A stretch of 16,117 nt of DNA from Acholeplasmatales bacterium (GCA_016288675.1 JAEELC010000140.1:1-16117); one strand, 5' to 3'. Positions 1 to 7,948 are shown, numbered from the stretch's first letter. The notes: generated by a model from the sequence alone, not told the origin. Numbers and translations: made by a program.

Positions 1-698
1 CCTTCTTCTTGAATAACACCATCAGCCATGAAGATAACTTTATCAGCTACATTTTTAGCAAAGCTCATTTCATGAGTTACAACTACCATTGTAACACCAG
101 AATCAGCAACATCCTTCATAACATTTAATACACCTTGTACCATTTCTGGATCAAGTGCTGATGTTGGTTCATCAAATAAAATAATATCAGGTGACATTGA
201 TAATGCACGAGCTATTGCAACACGTTGCTTTTGTCCACCGGAAATATCACTAATTTGATAATCCATTCTATCTTGCATACCAACTTTAATTAAATTAGCT
301 TTTGCAATAGCAATAGCCTCTTCCTTATTTCTTTTTAATACCTTAGTTTGCCCTATGTAACAATTCTTTAATACATTCATATTATTGAATAAGTCAAAGC
401 TTTGGAAAACCATTGACATATGCTCACGAAGCTTATTTCTATCTGCATTATGTGCTAAAGTATTATTTCCTTTAAATAATATTTCTCCACCATTAGGTTC
501 TTCAAGTAAATTTAAGCATCTTAAAAAAGTTGACTTACCTGAACCTGAAGGACCAATAATTACTACACATTCTCCCTTAGAAACAGACATAGATATATCT
601 TTTAATACACCATTAGAGCCATATTGCTTCATCAAATGATTTACACGTAAAATAGGTTCAGAATAATCTGTATTTTCAAATGTGATTTTATTGCTCAT
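1..698 (-). CDS. Amino acid ABC transporter ATP-binding protein, 3' end outside the window
   Basis: This is the ATPase of a polar amino-acid importer (HisP/GlnQ type) that powers uptake through the permease encoded just before it. I translated it by hand from ATG at 698; it stays open to the window edge (232 codons). Walker A is GPSGSGKS at about residues 49-56, the Q-loop is VFQSF near 99, the signature is ISGGQ at 152-156, Walker B is IILFDEP at 172-178, and the switch histidine is in THE near 209. Family members are about 240-250 residues, so only the last few are missing. The start overlaps the permease stop by 11 bp, and GAAAGGAG lies about 9 bases upstream. Together with the riboswitch upstream of the operon, the likely substrate is lysine. 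The family call is certain; the substrate is inferred. Confidence 0.93.
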   Translation of the reverse strand, partial: MSNKITFENTDYSEPILRVNHLMKQYGSNGVLKDISMSVSKGECVVIIGPSGSGKSTFLRCLNLLEEPNGGEILFKGNNTLAHNADRNKLREHMSMVFQSFDLFNNMNVLKNCYIGQTKVLKRNKEEAIAIAKANLIKVGMQDRMDYQISDISGGQKQRVAIARALSMSPDIILFDEPTSALDPEMVQGVLNVMKDVADSGVTMVVVTHEMSFAKNVADKVIFMADGVIQEE

Positions 699-1485
699 TA
701 TTTACTGTCTCCTTTCTAAAGTGAAATAATTTAAAATTCAATTTCTTGTGGCTTAATTTCATAGAAACAAGCTTTAAAATTAATGTAGTAATTAATGTTA
801 AGAATAAATAAATACCAGCAATGATTAAATAAGTAGCTAAAATTTTATAGCTTTGACCTGCTGTATCTTTAGCTCTAAAGAATAATTCTGTAACACCTAC
901 AATATTTAAGACAGATGAATCCTTAATATTAACAATCCATTCATTACCAATTGTTGGAATTGCATTCTTCAATGCTTGTGGTAATTCTACCAAGAATAAA
1001 GTTTTAAATTCTGACATCCCAAGTGAACGTGCACCTTCAGTTTGATCTTTACCAACCCCATTTAAACCTGATTGTACAATTTCTCCCATATATGCAGCAG
1101 TATTAAATGTTAATACTATTAAACCACCAAAGAACCATCCATTAAAAATTTGGTTAGACGTAAACATCATTGACCAATTAACTCCAATATTTTGACAAGC
1201 AAATTGGAAAATCATTGCTTGTACCATCATTGGAGTACCACGAATGATTACTGAATATAAAACACAAAGATACTTTAATGGATACTTCCAAGCCTTTGTA
1301 AACCATTTATCCCTATTATTTATTTGAATTCTCTTACCAAATGCTAAGAACACACCAAGAATTAATCCAAGTAAAGTTCCAAGTATTGATAATAAAATAG
1401 TAGATAAAGTTCCAAGTAAGAACCATCTAACATATTCCCCTCTAGAAAGTAATGCCCCTATATCGGAAAATGTAGACATAGTCAT
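688..1485 (-). CDS. Amino acid ABC transporter permease (HisM/GlnP type), probably lysine
   Basis: This 265-residue inner-membrane protein forms the translocation channel of the importer. Hydrophobic segments lie at about residues 22-48, 71-80, 118-134 and 214-240. The family motif RGTPMMVQ is at 82-89. The EAA loop that docks the ATPase runs from about 139 to 177 and includes EGARSLGM. The gene lies 2 bp after the binding-protein stop, so translation is probably coupled; the ribosome site GGTGA is weak. A second ATG two codons in (MTMS) is an equally possible start. Two-component HisQ/HisM pairs are common in this family, but only one permease is present here, so it probably works as a homodimer. 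Substrate specificity is inferred from the riboswitch. Confidence 0.93.
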   Translation of the reverse strand: MTMSTFSDIGALLSRGEYVRWFLLGTLSTILLSILGTLLGLILGVFLAFGKRIQINNRDKWFTKAWKYPLKYLCVLYSVIIRGTPMMVQAMIFQFACQNIGVNWSMMFTSNQIFNGWFFGGLIVLTFNTAAYMGEIVQSGLNGVGKDQTEGARSLGMSEFKTLFLVELPQALKNAIPTIGNEWIVNIKDSSVLNIVGVTELFFRAKDTAGQSYKILATYLIIAGIYLFLTLITTLILKLVSMKLSHKKLNFKLFHFRKETVNNEQ

Positions 1486-1487
1486 TT

Positions 1488-2345
1488 TTAATCACCGCTT
1501 CTTTCAACTGCACCAGTCATATCAGCATTTCTCATCTCTTGAGTATATTTAGCAAGAACATTATTTAATTTATCAACAAGTTCTTGATTTCCTTTTTTTA
1601 CGCCAATTGAAACTCCAAGTTCAGAAAGATTATCTTCTCCTAAAATATCTTGGTTAATTCTAATAATCCCCAAATTAGAATTAGCTTTAACAATCGCTTG
1701 AGCAACAGGATATTCAGCAGTCATAGCAAATGCTGTACCAGCATTAACCTTTGAGCTTGCTGTTGCAAATGTATCAACTGGAGTTTGATGTACTGCACCA
1801 TAATTTGTTACAAATGTTTCAATACAAGAATTTGTAACAGTTTGAATTTGAGATACAATACCCTTTCCATTTAATAATGTTGAAAGTGTTTGTGAATCTA
1901 CAGTTGTAGAAGCGTAATTATCTGCTACAGCTTTACTTGTCACTAATACTAATTCACTTCTATAGTATTCATTTGTAAAATCAATAGCTTCTCTACGTTC
2001 CTTAGTATCTGTCATACCAGCAATAATACAATTAATTTGGCCAGCATTTAATTGTGGAATTAGATTATCCCATTCCATTTTTACAATTTTAACATCCATT
2101 CCTAATTCTTCACTTGCTCTTTTAGCAAATTGAATATCATAACCATCAGCATATGCATTAGCTTGATTTGAAATAGCAAGTGTATATTCATTAGGACTAG
2201 CTTCTGTCCAGTTAAATGGTGAATAGTTACATTCTAATCCAATTACTAATGTATTATTGTTAGCTTGATTTCCACATGAACCAAGTGTTAGAGCGCTTAA
2301 TGCTCCTAAGGTAATTAAACCTAATCTTCTATATGTCTTACTCAT
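1488..2345 (-). CDS. Amino acid ABC transporter substrate-binding lipoprotein, probably lysine
   Basis: This 285-residue extracytoplasmic solute-binding protein belongs to family 3 (PF00497, SBP_bac_3). The N-terminus has positive residues (KTYRR), a hydrophobic stretch and a lipobox LGSC with the lipidated cysteine at residue 24, so it should be anchored to the outer face of the membrane. The mature protein begins with the typical pattern LVIGLECNYSPFNW. The middle includes MEWDNLIPQLNAGQINCIIAGM and FTNEYYRSELVLV, both characteristic of the fold. AGGAGG lies upstream of the ATG at suitable spacing. It is the first gene of the operon and directly follows the lysine riboswitch and terminator, which is the main reason to propose lysine over other amino acids. 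Confidence 0.93.
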   Translation of the reverse strand: MSKTYRRLGLITLGALSALTLGSCGNQANNNTLVIGLECNYSPFNWTEASPNEYTLAISNQANAYADGYDIQFAKRASEELGMDVKIVKMEWDNLIPQLNAGQINCIIAGMTDTKERREAIDFTNEYYRSELVLVTSKAVADNYASTTVDSQTLSTLLNGKGIVSQIQTVTNSCIETFVTNYGAVHQTPVDTFATASSKVNAGTAFAMTAEYPVAQAIVKANSNLGIIRINQDILGEDNLSELGVSIGVKKGNQELVDKLNNVLAKYTQEMRNADMTGAVERSGD

Positions 2346-2405
2346 ATATATAAAAAACCTCCTTATGGTAAGATTTGTAATAATGCCATAAAGAGGTAAG
2401 AAAAT

Positions 2406-2430
2406 GGATTGGTAAAAATGCTACCAATCC
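2406..2430 (-). terminator. Riboswitch-controlled intrinsic terminator
   Basis: The minus-strand transcript has a perfect 9-bp stem GGATTGGTA / TACCAATCC with a 7-nt loop, followed by ATTTTCTT. The U-tract is modest. It lies between the lysine aptamer and the first gene of the importer. The 5' arm plus loop (GGTAGC, 2420-2425) is complementary to GCTACC at the 3' edge of the aptamer (2468-2473), so terminator and antiterminator are mutually exclusive. This is the expected expression platform of an OFF switch. Confidence 0.75.
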
Positions 2431-2463
2431 ATATTAATCAAAAATAATTTTATTTATTTTTAA

Positions 2464-2643
2464 TCACGGTAGCTCAACACTAAAAAATTAGTGACAGTCA
2501 AACATATCTTATACATTTGCCCAGCAATACTTTAATTGGAATTAAAATATCCTTCGGCGTAAATAACCTTTCATTATATATCATAGCTTTTCCAACAGCT
2601 CAATATAATTACTATTTTATAAACGCGCCTCTATCTTGTGACA
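2464..2643 (-). promoter_or_regulatory. Lysine riboswitch (L box) aptamer
   Basis: Read on the minus strand, this leader carries the conserved blocks of the lysine aptamer in the right order. These are GATAGAGGCGCG at the 5' side of P1/P2 (about 2624-2636), ATAGTA, GAAAGG, GCCGAAGGA, GCTGGGC, GACTGTCA and closing GAGCTACCGTGA. P1 can form from TCAC(AA)GATAG with CTACCGTGA, allowing one A-C mismatch and a two-base bulge. The length of about 180 nt is typical. Lysine binding stabilises P1, which frees the downstream terminator and stops transcription. Known targets of this class are lysine biosynthesis and lysine uptake genes; here it precedes an ABC importer. I recognised this from conserved blocks, without a covariance model. 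Confidence 0.92.
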
Positions 2644-2690
2644 ATTATTAACATTTACTGTACTTTAATGTACAAATACATAGTAACACC

Positions 2691-2696
2691 ATTATA
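2691..2696 (-). promoter_or_regulatory. Candidate -10 box for the lysine importer leader
   Basis: A perfect TATAAT on the minus strand lies about 48 bp before the aptamer, but no good -35 box is found at 16-18 bp. A second candidate places TTGTAC (2670-2675) and an AT-rich TTAATAAT (2644-2651) just before the aptamer, with 18-20 bp spacing. That would start the RNA close to P1. I cannot choose between them. Confidence 0.35.
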
Positions 2697-2757
2697 AATA
2701 TTTGTAAATCAAATTGATTAATATAATTTTATGAAAGTGTTTTCTTAAAATTATTTA

Positions 2758-3324
2758 TTATTTACTTACTCTAAATAATAAATTCATAGCACTAGTTATA
2801 CCATCACCAATTTCATCTAATGTTTGAGGTATTTCTCCTTTGAAATAGTCAACAAATAAATGAATAGTACCATTTGTAATAAAGTCAATTTCTGCAATAC
2901 GAACCTTAGGATCTTTACTTAATAAATTAATTCTTAAATCTTTGTTTAAAGCCTTAGTACAAATATCTTTTAAATTATCAATAAATTTAATTGGTAGGTC
3001 AGAGGCAAATATTTTTTTATAAATTTCCTCATTTTCCTTTAATAAAGAAATTAGCTTTCTAACATAAGTTTGATAATCTAATGTATGAGATTTAATGTAA
3101 TCTTGAAGTAAACTATTTAATAAATCAATAATTTCCTGTTCAAATTCCTCTTCTACACTATACATATCATCATAATGTGAATAGAAAGTTGATTTAGATA
3201 TATCTGCTCTTTCAACTAATTCTTTTACAGTAATCTTTGATATATCATTTTTTTCACTTAATAATTCTGCAAAAGCTTTCTTGATTTGTTTTCTTGTTCT
3301 TATAGAATTTCTATATTCTGCCAT
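2758..3324 (-). CDS. TetR/AcrR family transcriptional regulator
   Basis: This is a 188-residue DNA-binding repressor-type protein. The N-terminal TetR domain covers about residues 8-55: ITVKELVERADISKSTFYSHYDD contains the helix-turn-helix, with the family hallmark STFYSHY near 45-51. The rest is a helical ligand/dimerisation domain without a recognisable motif. The start has a modest site (AAGG) about 10 bases upstream. The gene is divergent from the ABC exporter operon, and the 197-bp intergenic region holds several inverted repeats. The usual arrangement for such pairs is repression of the exporter and of itself, relieved by a ligand that may be the exported compound; this is inference. 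No clear terminator follows the gene. Confidence 0.9.
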   Translation of the reverse strand: MAEYRNSIRTRKQIKKAFAELLSEKNDISKITVKELVERADISKSTFYSHYDDMYSVEEEFEQEIIDLLNSLLQDYIKSHTLDYQTYVRKLISLLKENEEIYKKIFASDLPIKFIDNLKDICTKALNKDLRINLLSKDPKVRIAEIDFITNGTIHLFVDYFKGEIPQTLDEIGDGITSAMNLLFRVSK

Positions 3325-3358
3325 AATGATAACGCCTTCATTTCATACAAATTTTAGA

Positions 3359-3400
3359 CAATAGTTCAATATTGGACTAATGTACAAATATTGACTATTG
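3359..3400. repeat. Inverted repeat near the tetR promoter, candidate operator
   Basis: CAATAGttCAATATT (3359-3373) is mirrored by AATATTGaCTATTG (3387-3400); the arms differ only by one base in the linker. The dyad lies about 35 bp upstream of the tetR start, where its promoter should be. It could be an autoregulatory operator. Confidence 0.5.
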
Positions 3401-3425
3401 TTTCATTTTATAATTTGATTATACT
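3398..3425 (+). promoter_or_regulatory. Putative promoter of the ABC exporter operon
   Basis: TTGTTT (3398-3403) and TATACT (3420-3425) are separated by 16 bp and point towards the exporter genes. Transcription would start near 3432, just at the left edge of the large nested dyad, so a bound repressor there would block initiation or elongation. A TATAAT at 3409-3414 also exists, but the TTGACT before it is only 12 bp away. Confidence 0.45.
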
Positions 3426-3432
3426 CATAATT

Positions 3433-3484
3433 GTTCAAGATGTCAAACTTGAGTTCGAAATTGAACATAAGTTTGATTTTGAAC
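3433..3484. repeat. Large nested inverted repeat, candidate TetR operator
   Basis: The left arm runs GTTCAA, GAT, GT, CAAACTT, GA, GTTC (3433-3456). The right arm, read as its complement, is GTTCAA, AAT, CAAACTT, AT, GTTC (3463-3484). The arms match at about 19 positions with a two-base insertion, around a 6-bp centre. It lies between the putative exporter promoter and the first ATPase. It could be one or two TetR-type operators or a leader hairpin in the RNA. Confidence 0.6.
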
Positions 3485-3521
3485 CTTAATATAGTTTTGA
3501 AATGAAACAAGGAGGAAAATT

Positions 3522-4454
3522 ATGAGTGTACTAGAAGTAAACAATTTAACAAAAGATTATGGATCTGGTCGCGGAGTCTTTGATGTTTCTTTTAAAGTTA
3601 ATGAGGGAGAAGTATTCGGTTTCTTGGGGCCAAATGGTGCAGGAAAATCTACTACTATACGTCATCTAATGGGATTCTCTCATCCTGATAAAGGTAACAC
3701 AAAAATTATAGGTAAAGATTCATTTAAGGAATACTCTAGCATTTTATCTAATGTTGGATATATTCCAGGTGAAATAGCCCTTCCTGCAGGACTTAATGGA
3801 TATGAATTCATTAGAATGATGCAAGATATGTACCATGTACATAATAATGATATGCTAGCAAAGATGCTTGATTTATTTGAACTTAAGGATAATGTTTTGC
3901 GCGGTGATACAAAACATATGAGTCTTGGTGTAAAAAGAAAGCTAGCTATAGTAACAGCATTTATGTCTGATCCACAGGTATTAATTCTTGATGAGCCAAC
4001 ATCTGGTTTGGACCCTGTAATGCAACAAAAGTTTATTGATTTTATTGTTGAAGAAAAAAAGCGTGGTAAAACAATTCTTCTATCAAGTCACATTTTCTCA
4101 GAAGTAGATGCAACTTGTGATAGAATTGCAATCATTAAAGATGGACGAATCGTATCTGAATTTAATGCAGATGATTTAAAGCATGCAACTTTAAAACAAT
4201 ATCGTATCGTATTTGATAATCATGATGAATATCAAAGATTTAAGGATACATTAAATACAGACATCATAAATATTATTAAAGATAGGGAACCAAAGAATAA
4301 ATTATTTATCACTTGCGAAGATTCTAACATTAATCAAGTTGTAGAATTCTTATCAACATTTAAGATTAAGGAATTCAACAATATTAAAGAAACACTTGAA
4401 GACTACTTTATGAAGTTCTACAAGGAAGATAAGGAATTCGGAGGTTCATTATAA
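3522..4454 (+). CDS. ABC-2 type exporter ATP-binding protein, first of two
   Basis: This 310-residue cytoplasmic ATPase drives the exporter with its neighbour. Walker A is GPNGAGKS at 36-43, Walker B is VLILDEP at 153-159, the D-loop is SGLD at 161-164 and the switch histidine is SSH at 188-190. The signature is altered from LSGGQ to MSLGVKRK (133-140). The usual Q-loop glutamine is replaced within GYIPGEI (79-85). About 90 residues follow the ATPase core as a C-terminal domain. AAGGAGG lies 6 bases before ATG. The stop overlaps the next start by one base (TAATG), indicating translational coupling. The second ATPase has the same Q-loop change, so the two probably arose by duplication and pair as a heterodimer. 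The substrate is unknown. Confidence 0.93.
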   Translation: MSVLEVNNLTKDYGSGRGVFDVSFKVNEGEVFGFLGPNGAGKSTTIRHLMGFSHPDKGNTKIIGKDSFKEYSSILSNVGYIPGEIALPAGLNGYEFIRMMQDMYHVHNNDMLAKMLDLFELKDNVLRGDTKHMSLGVKRKLAIVTAFMSDPQVLILDEPTSGLDPVMQQKFIDFIVEEKKRGKTILLSSHIFSEVDATCDRIAIIKDGRIVSEFNADDLKHATLKQYRIVFDNHDEYQRFKDTLNTDIINIIKDREPKNKLFITCEDSNINQVVEFLSTFKIKEFNNIKETLEDYFMKFYKEDKEFGGSL

Positions 4455-5359
4455 TGGAATTAAAAGATGAAGCTTTAATTGAAATAAAAGATTTAACTAA
4501 AGACTACGGTGATTCAAAGGGTGTATTCAATGAAAACCTTACAATTAAAAAAGGTGAAATGGTAGGTTTTGTAGGAACTAATGGTAGTGGTAAAACTACT
4601 ACTATTCGTTCTATACTAGGTTTCATTAAACCAACAAAAGGTGCAGCTTATGTAAATGGTATGGAAGCTTGGAGTCATCAAAGTGAAATAGCTAAACTTA
4701 TCGGATATGTGCCAGGTGAAATTGCATTCCCAGATTTAAAAACAGGTGTTAATTTCATTAAATCTCAAGCCGAATATAAAGGAATAAAAGATTTAAGCTA
4801 TGCCGATGAATTAATTAAGGAACTTCAACTTGATCCTCGTGCAAATCTAAAACGTATGAGTAAAGGTATGAAGCAAAAAACAGCTCTTGTTGCAGCACTT
4901 ATGGCTGACGCCCCTATTATTATTCTTGACGAGCCTACAACAGGTCTTGACCCTTTAATGCGTGATTCATTCCTTGAAATAATCCGTAAAGAGCATGAAA
5001 AAGGAAAAACAATTTTTATGTCTAGCCATATGTTTAATGAAATGGAGGAAACTTGTGATAGAGTCGCTCTAATCTCAGATGGACATATTATTGATATTGC
5101 TGATATGAATCAAATTAGAAATCGTCCTGTTGTTGATTTCAAAATTGAATTCAATGATTCAGAAAGTTTTGAAAAATTTAAAAACTTAGGTTTTAATATA
5201 ACACGTGTTCAAGAGCAATATAATCAAGTTACTCTTCAAATTGAAAAGGTTAATATTAATAATTTATTTAAATCATTAAAGGGATTAAATGTTAAATTTA
5301 TTTCCGAAGTTAAATATACTCTTGAAAAACATTTCAAAGAGATTATGAAGGAGAATTAA
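4454..5359 (+). CDS. ABC-2 type exporter ATP-binding protein, second of two
   Basis: This 301-residue protein is a paralogue of the preceding ATPase. Walker A is GTNGSGKT at 41-48, the altered signature is MSKGMKQK at 135-142, Walker B is IIILDEP at 155-161, and the switch histidine is at 192. The Q-loop again reads GYVPGEI. A C-terminal extension of about 90 residues is present. GGAGG lies 9 bases upstream of the start. The gene ends one base before the membrane subunit starts, with AAGGAG in its own last codons. Two distinct ATPases feeding one membrane protein suggest a heterodimeric motor. Drug, peptide or lipid export are all possible, and nothing here decides between them. Confidence 0.93.
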   Translation: MELKDEALIEIKDLTKDYGDSKGVFNENLTIKKGEMVGFVGTNGSGKTTTIRSILGFIKPTKGAAYVNGMEAWSHQSEIAKLIGYVPGEIAFPDLKTGVNFIKSQAEYKGIKDLSYADELIKELQLDPRANLKRMSKGMKQKTALVAALMADAPIIILDEPTTGLDPLMRDSFLEIIRKEHEKGKTIFMSSHMFNEMEETCDRVALISDGHIIDIADMNQIRNRPVVDFKIEFNDSESFEKFKNLGFNITRVQEQYNQVTLQIEKVNINNLFKSLKGLNVKFISEVKYTLEKHFKEIMKEN

Positions 5360-5360
5360 T

Positions 5361-7502
5361 ATGGAAAATACTAATAAAAAAAATAAAAGACTTTTCTCTA
5401 AAGCATTATTTAAGCAAAGCTGTAAAGCTAATGGAATTATGTGGTCAATAATTACAGCAGCAGTTTGCTTCATGCTAGCTTGTGTAATGCTTATTTCTGG
5501 TACATCTAATATTTCATCAGTAAAAGATGGTGTACAAGATACAATTATTCAAGAAATTATTAAATCTGAAATAAAGAAAGCTACAGTAAATGTTTATGAT
5601 GCATCTGTAACTGGTGAAGATGTATTTGATAAAGCATTTGCTACTAAATTTGATGAATTAAATACAGCTGAAAATGCATTAATATTTAATACTGAAAAAG
5701 CTAAAGCTGTTGCTAAAGGTGAAGCTCTTGTTACAGAAAAAGTAACTGAATATGTAACCGAAGAAACTACAGTACGTTTAACTAATAACGTTACTGAACG
5801 TGTAACTGAAATGGTTACTACTGAAGTAACAAGTCGTATCACAAAGGAAATAACTGATGCTGTTACTAACGATATGCAAACTCCTGAAGCTCAAACAAAA
5901 ATTGTTAAGCTTATGACTGAACAAGGTAAAACTCAAGAAGAGGCTATTGAAATTGTAAAGAATGAATATATTGCCTCTGAAACTGCAGCTATTAATACTT
6001 CTGAACATAAAGCCTTAATTGCACAACAAGTTCTTGCAGAAAAGAAAGATGAATATACAGTAGCTGCAAAGGAAGAAATCCTAACTGAAGAAAACAAAGC
6101 TAAAACTGCCAATGAAGTTCTAACTCAAAATAAAGAAACTTATATTACTAATGCTAAAATCGCATTAAAGGACGAATTAGAATCAATAACTTTAGAAGGT
6201 ACTAAAGCAGCTACAGATAAATTTACTGAGCTTTATATTACTGAATCTTATAAATATGCTGTTTCATCAGTAACTGCTAAATATTCAGATACTGATAGTC
6301 AAGATTATAAAGTAGCTATGCTTACTATTAATCCAAATCACGCCGTAGATAGCCAATATAATGAATATAAAGAACAAATTCCTGAAGAATATATTTCTAA
6401 ATTCTCTACTTATATGCAAAATGATGTATCAAGCTGGGCTAATGGTTCAAAAGGAACATCTCTAGATAATTACATCACTTCTTCTGAAAGAGATTTATAT
6501 AAGAAAGATAGAGCTATTTATGCTGACTCAATGGTAATCGCAGGTAAGATGACTAGTGCTGACTATAAAAAGAAAATTGTAGACATTCTAGCAGATTTCA
6601 AGGTTAATGAAGAACAATATGACGAAATGGGATTTTACTATCCATATGTTCATAAAATTGCTCATGAAGGAATTCAAGAATTCCAAGATAAATATGATTA
6701 TGAAGTTTCTTTAATTAGTGCTGATATTAAGGAAAATAATACTAAATATCAAGAAGAATGTGAAAAGATTCATGATGAAATTTATTTAACTGTAGCAGGT
6801 TCATTACTTGATAGATTACCTGAAAATGTAAGTGATGGTATTAAAGAGCTTGGTACAATGGATTTATATGGTTTAATTGTTGGTTCTATATTCTTTAAGA
6901 TGGCAGGTTTATTATTACCAATTATTTATGTAATTATGGTATCTAATACACTTGTTGCAGGACAAGTAGATACTGGTTCTATGGCTTATGTATTATCTAC
7001 TTCTACACGTCGTGAAGAAGTTACATTTACTCAAGGATTATTCTTAATTCTATCTTTAGGATTAATGTTTATATTCACAACTATTACATCTTGTATCTGC
7101 TTTAAGATTGCAAATGTTACAACAGATTTAACATATGCTAAATTATTATTAATTAACCTAGGTGCATTTGTTACTCTATTTGCAATTTCTGGTATTAATT
7201 TCTGCACAAGCTGCTTCTACGATAGATCAAAGAAGGCTATGGCTCTAGGTGGAGGATTATCAATGTTCTTCTTAGTATGCACAATGCTTGGTTTATTTGG
7301 TTCTCCTGTTATCCCTTCAGTTGTAAGAATTCAAGCTTTAAATAATTTCAACTATGTATCATTAATTTCACTATTTGATGTAGTATCTATGTTAAAAGGT
7401 GAATATATGTGGATTTATAAATTAGTAATCCTTCTAATTATTGGTATTGTAGGATATGTAGCTGGTTCAATTAAATTTAAGAAGAAAGATTTACCACTAT
7501 AA
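5361..7502 (+). CDS. ABC exporter membrane subunit with a very large extracytoplasmic domain
   Basis: This 713-residue protein is the permease partner of the two ATPases. One membrane segment lies at about 27-47. A hydrophilic region of about 450 residues (48-500) follows, then five more segments at about 503-527, 557-580, 593-615, 627-648 and 684-704. The C-terminal half looks like an ABC-2 permease, including LVAGQVDTGSMAYVLSTSTRREE after the second segment. The large domain is rich in Glu, Lys, Thr and Ala and predicted helical. From 122 to 169 it has a marked VT-x2-3-VT repetition (VTEKVTEYVTEETT and onward). With the first segment as an anchor the domain should lie outside the membrane. 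ABC-2 permeases with large ectodomains occur in Firmicutes, but I do not recognise a named family. The substrate is unknown. Confidence 0.85.
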   Translation: MENTNKKNKRLFSKALFKQSCKANGIMWSIITAAVCFMLACVMLISGTSNISSVKDGVQDTIIQEIIKSEIKKATVNVYDASVTGEDVFDKAFATKFDELNTAENALIFNTEKAKAVAKGEALVTEKVTEYVTEETTVRLTNNVTERVTEMVTTEVTSRITKEITDAVTNDMQTPEAQTKIVKLMTEQGKTQEEAIEIVKNEYIASETAAINTSEHKALIAQQVLAEKKDEYTVAAKEEILTEENKAKTANEVLTQNKETYITNAKIALKDELESITLEGTKAATDKFTELYITESYKYAVSSVTAKYSDTDSQDYKVAMLTINPNHAVDSQYNEYKEQIPEEYISKFSTYMQNDVSSWANGSKGTSLDNYITSSERDLYKKDRAIYADSMVIAGKMTSADYKKKIVDILADFKVNEEQYDEMGFYYPYVHKIAHEGIQEFQDKYDYEVSLISADIKENNTKYQEECEKIHDEIYLTVAGSLLDRLPENVSDGIKELGTMDLYGLIVGSIFFKMAGLLLPIIYVIMVSNTLVAGQVDTGSMAYVLSTSTRREEVTFTQGLFLILSLGLMFIFTTITSCICFKIANVTTDLTYAKLLLINLGAFVTLFAISGINFCTSCFYDRSKKAMALGGGLSMFFLVCTMLGLFGSPVIPSVVRIQALNNFNYVSLISLFDVVSMLKGEYMWIYKLVILLIIGIVGYVAGSIKFKKKDLPL

Positions 7503-7510
7503 TAAAAAAC

Positions 7511-7532
7511 AAACGGTATTAAAATACCGTTT
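7511..7532. terminator. Bidirectional intrinsic terminator
   Basis: AAACGGTAT / ATACCGTTT forms a 9-bp stem with a 4-nt loop. TTATTTTTTAT follows on the plus strand and GTTTTTTATT on the minus strand. It sits between the convergent exporter operon and the deformylase-like gene, and can end both. Confidence 0.88.
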
Positions 7533-7537
7533 ATTTT

Positions 7538-7948
7538 TTATATTATAATTCCATTTAAATGATCAATTTCATGCTGAATTATTTCAGCAGTAAAGCCTCT
7601 ATATGTCTTTATTTTTTTATTAAAATTCTTGTCAAAATATGTTACTGTAATAACATTATAGCGAATACATTTTCTTACACCATCAAGTGATAAACATCCT
7701 TCTTCAGTTTGATATTCTTTATCCTTTAATGTAATAATTGGATTAATCATAGTAACAATATTTTCTTTATCAAAAAAAGAAATAATATTTTTAGATACTC
7801 CAATCATATTGGCTGCTAAACCAACACAAATTTTTTTATTAAATAATAATGTATCCTCTAGGTCTTTAACAATATCTAAATCAGCAATTGTTGCATCTAC
7901 ACTTTTTATTTTAAGAAAAATTATATCTTTATTTATTTCCTTTATCAT
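7538..7948 (-). CDS. def: Peptide deformylase-like protein with a substituted motif-1 glutamine
   Basis: Peptide deformylase removes the formyl group from the N-terminal methionine of new proteins, using a metal ion. This 136-residue protein keeps motif 2 as EGCLS (83-87, metal-ligand Cys85) and motif 3 as QHEIDH (125-130, HExxH). Motif 1 reads GLAANMIG (43-50) where the classic form is G-x-A-A-x-Q-x-G, so the catalytic glutamine is methionine. It is shorter than housekeeping enzymes (about 150-190) and ends right after LNGIII. I recall similar short Clostridia/Bacilli proteins carrying AANMIG, so the change is probably a subfamily trait. It may be an auxiliary or altered deformylase. It starts 22 bp after the ferredoxin-reductase gene with a GGTGG ribosome site, so it is probably co-transcribed with it. 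Confidence 0.85.
   Translation of the reverse strand: MIKEINKDIIFLKIKSVDATIADLDIVKDLEDTLLFNKKICVGLAANMIGVSKNIISFFDKENIVTMINPIITLKDKEYQTEEGCLSLDGVRKCIRYNVITVTYFDKNFNKKIKTYRGFTAEIIQHEIDHLNGIII

Noticed and set aside
385..639. Plus-strand reading frame of 84 codons
   Set aside because: It lies antisense to the ABC ATPase, which has every expected motif; the product resembles nothing and has no ribosome site.
2431..2757. T-box or other tRNA-sensing leader before the amino acid importer
   Set aside because: No T-box core (TGGNACCGCG-type) is present, whereas the lysine aptamer blocks occur in full order.
5285..6008. Minus-strand reading frames at 5285-5473, 5594-5842 and 5778-6008
   Set aside because: They are antisense to the second ATPase end and the exporter membrane subunit. 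Their low-complexity V/S/T products mirror the VT-rich repeat of the real gene.
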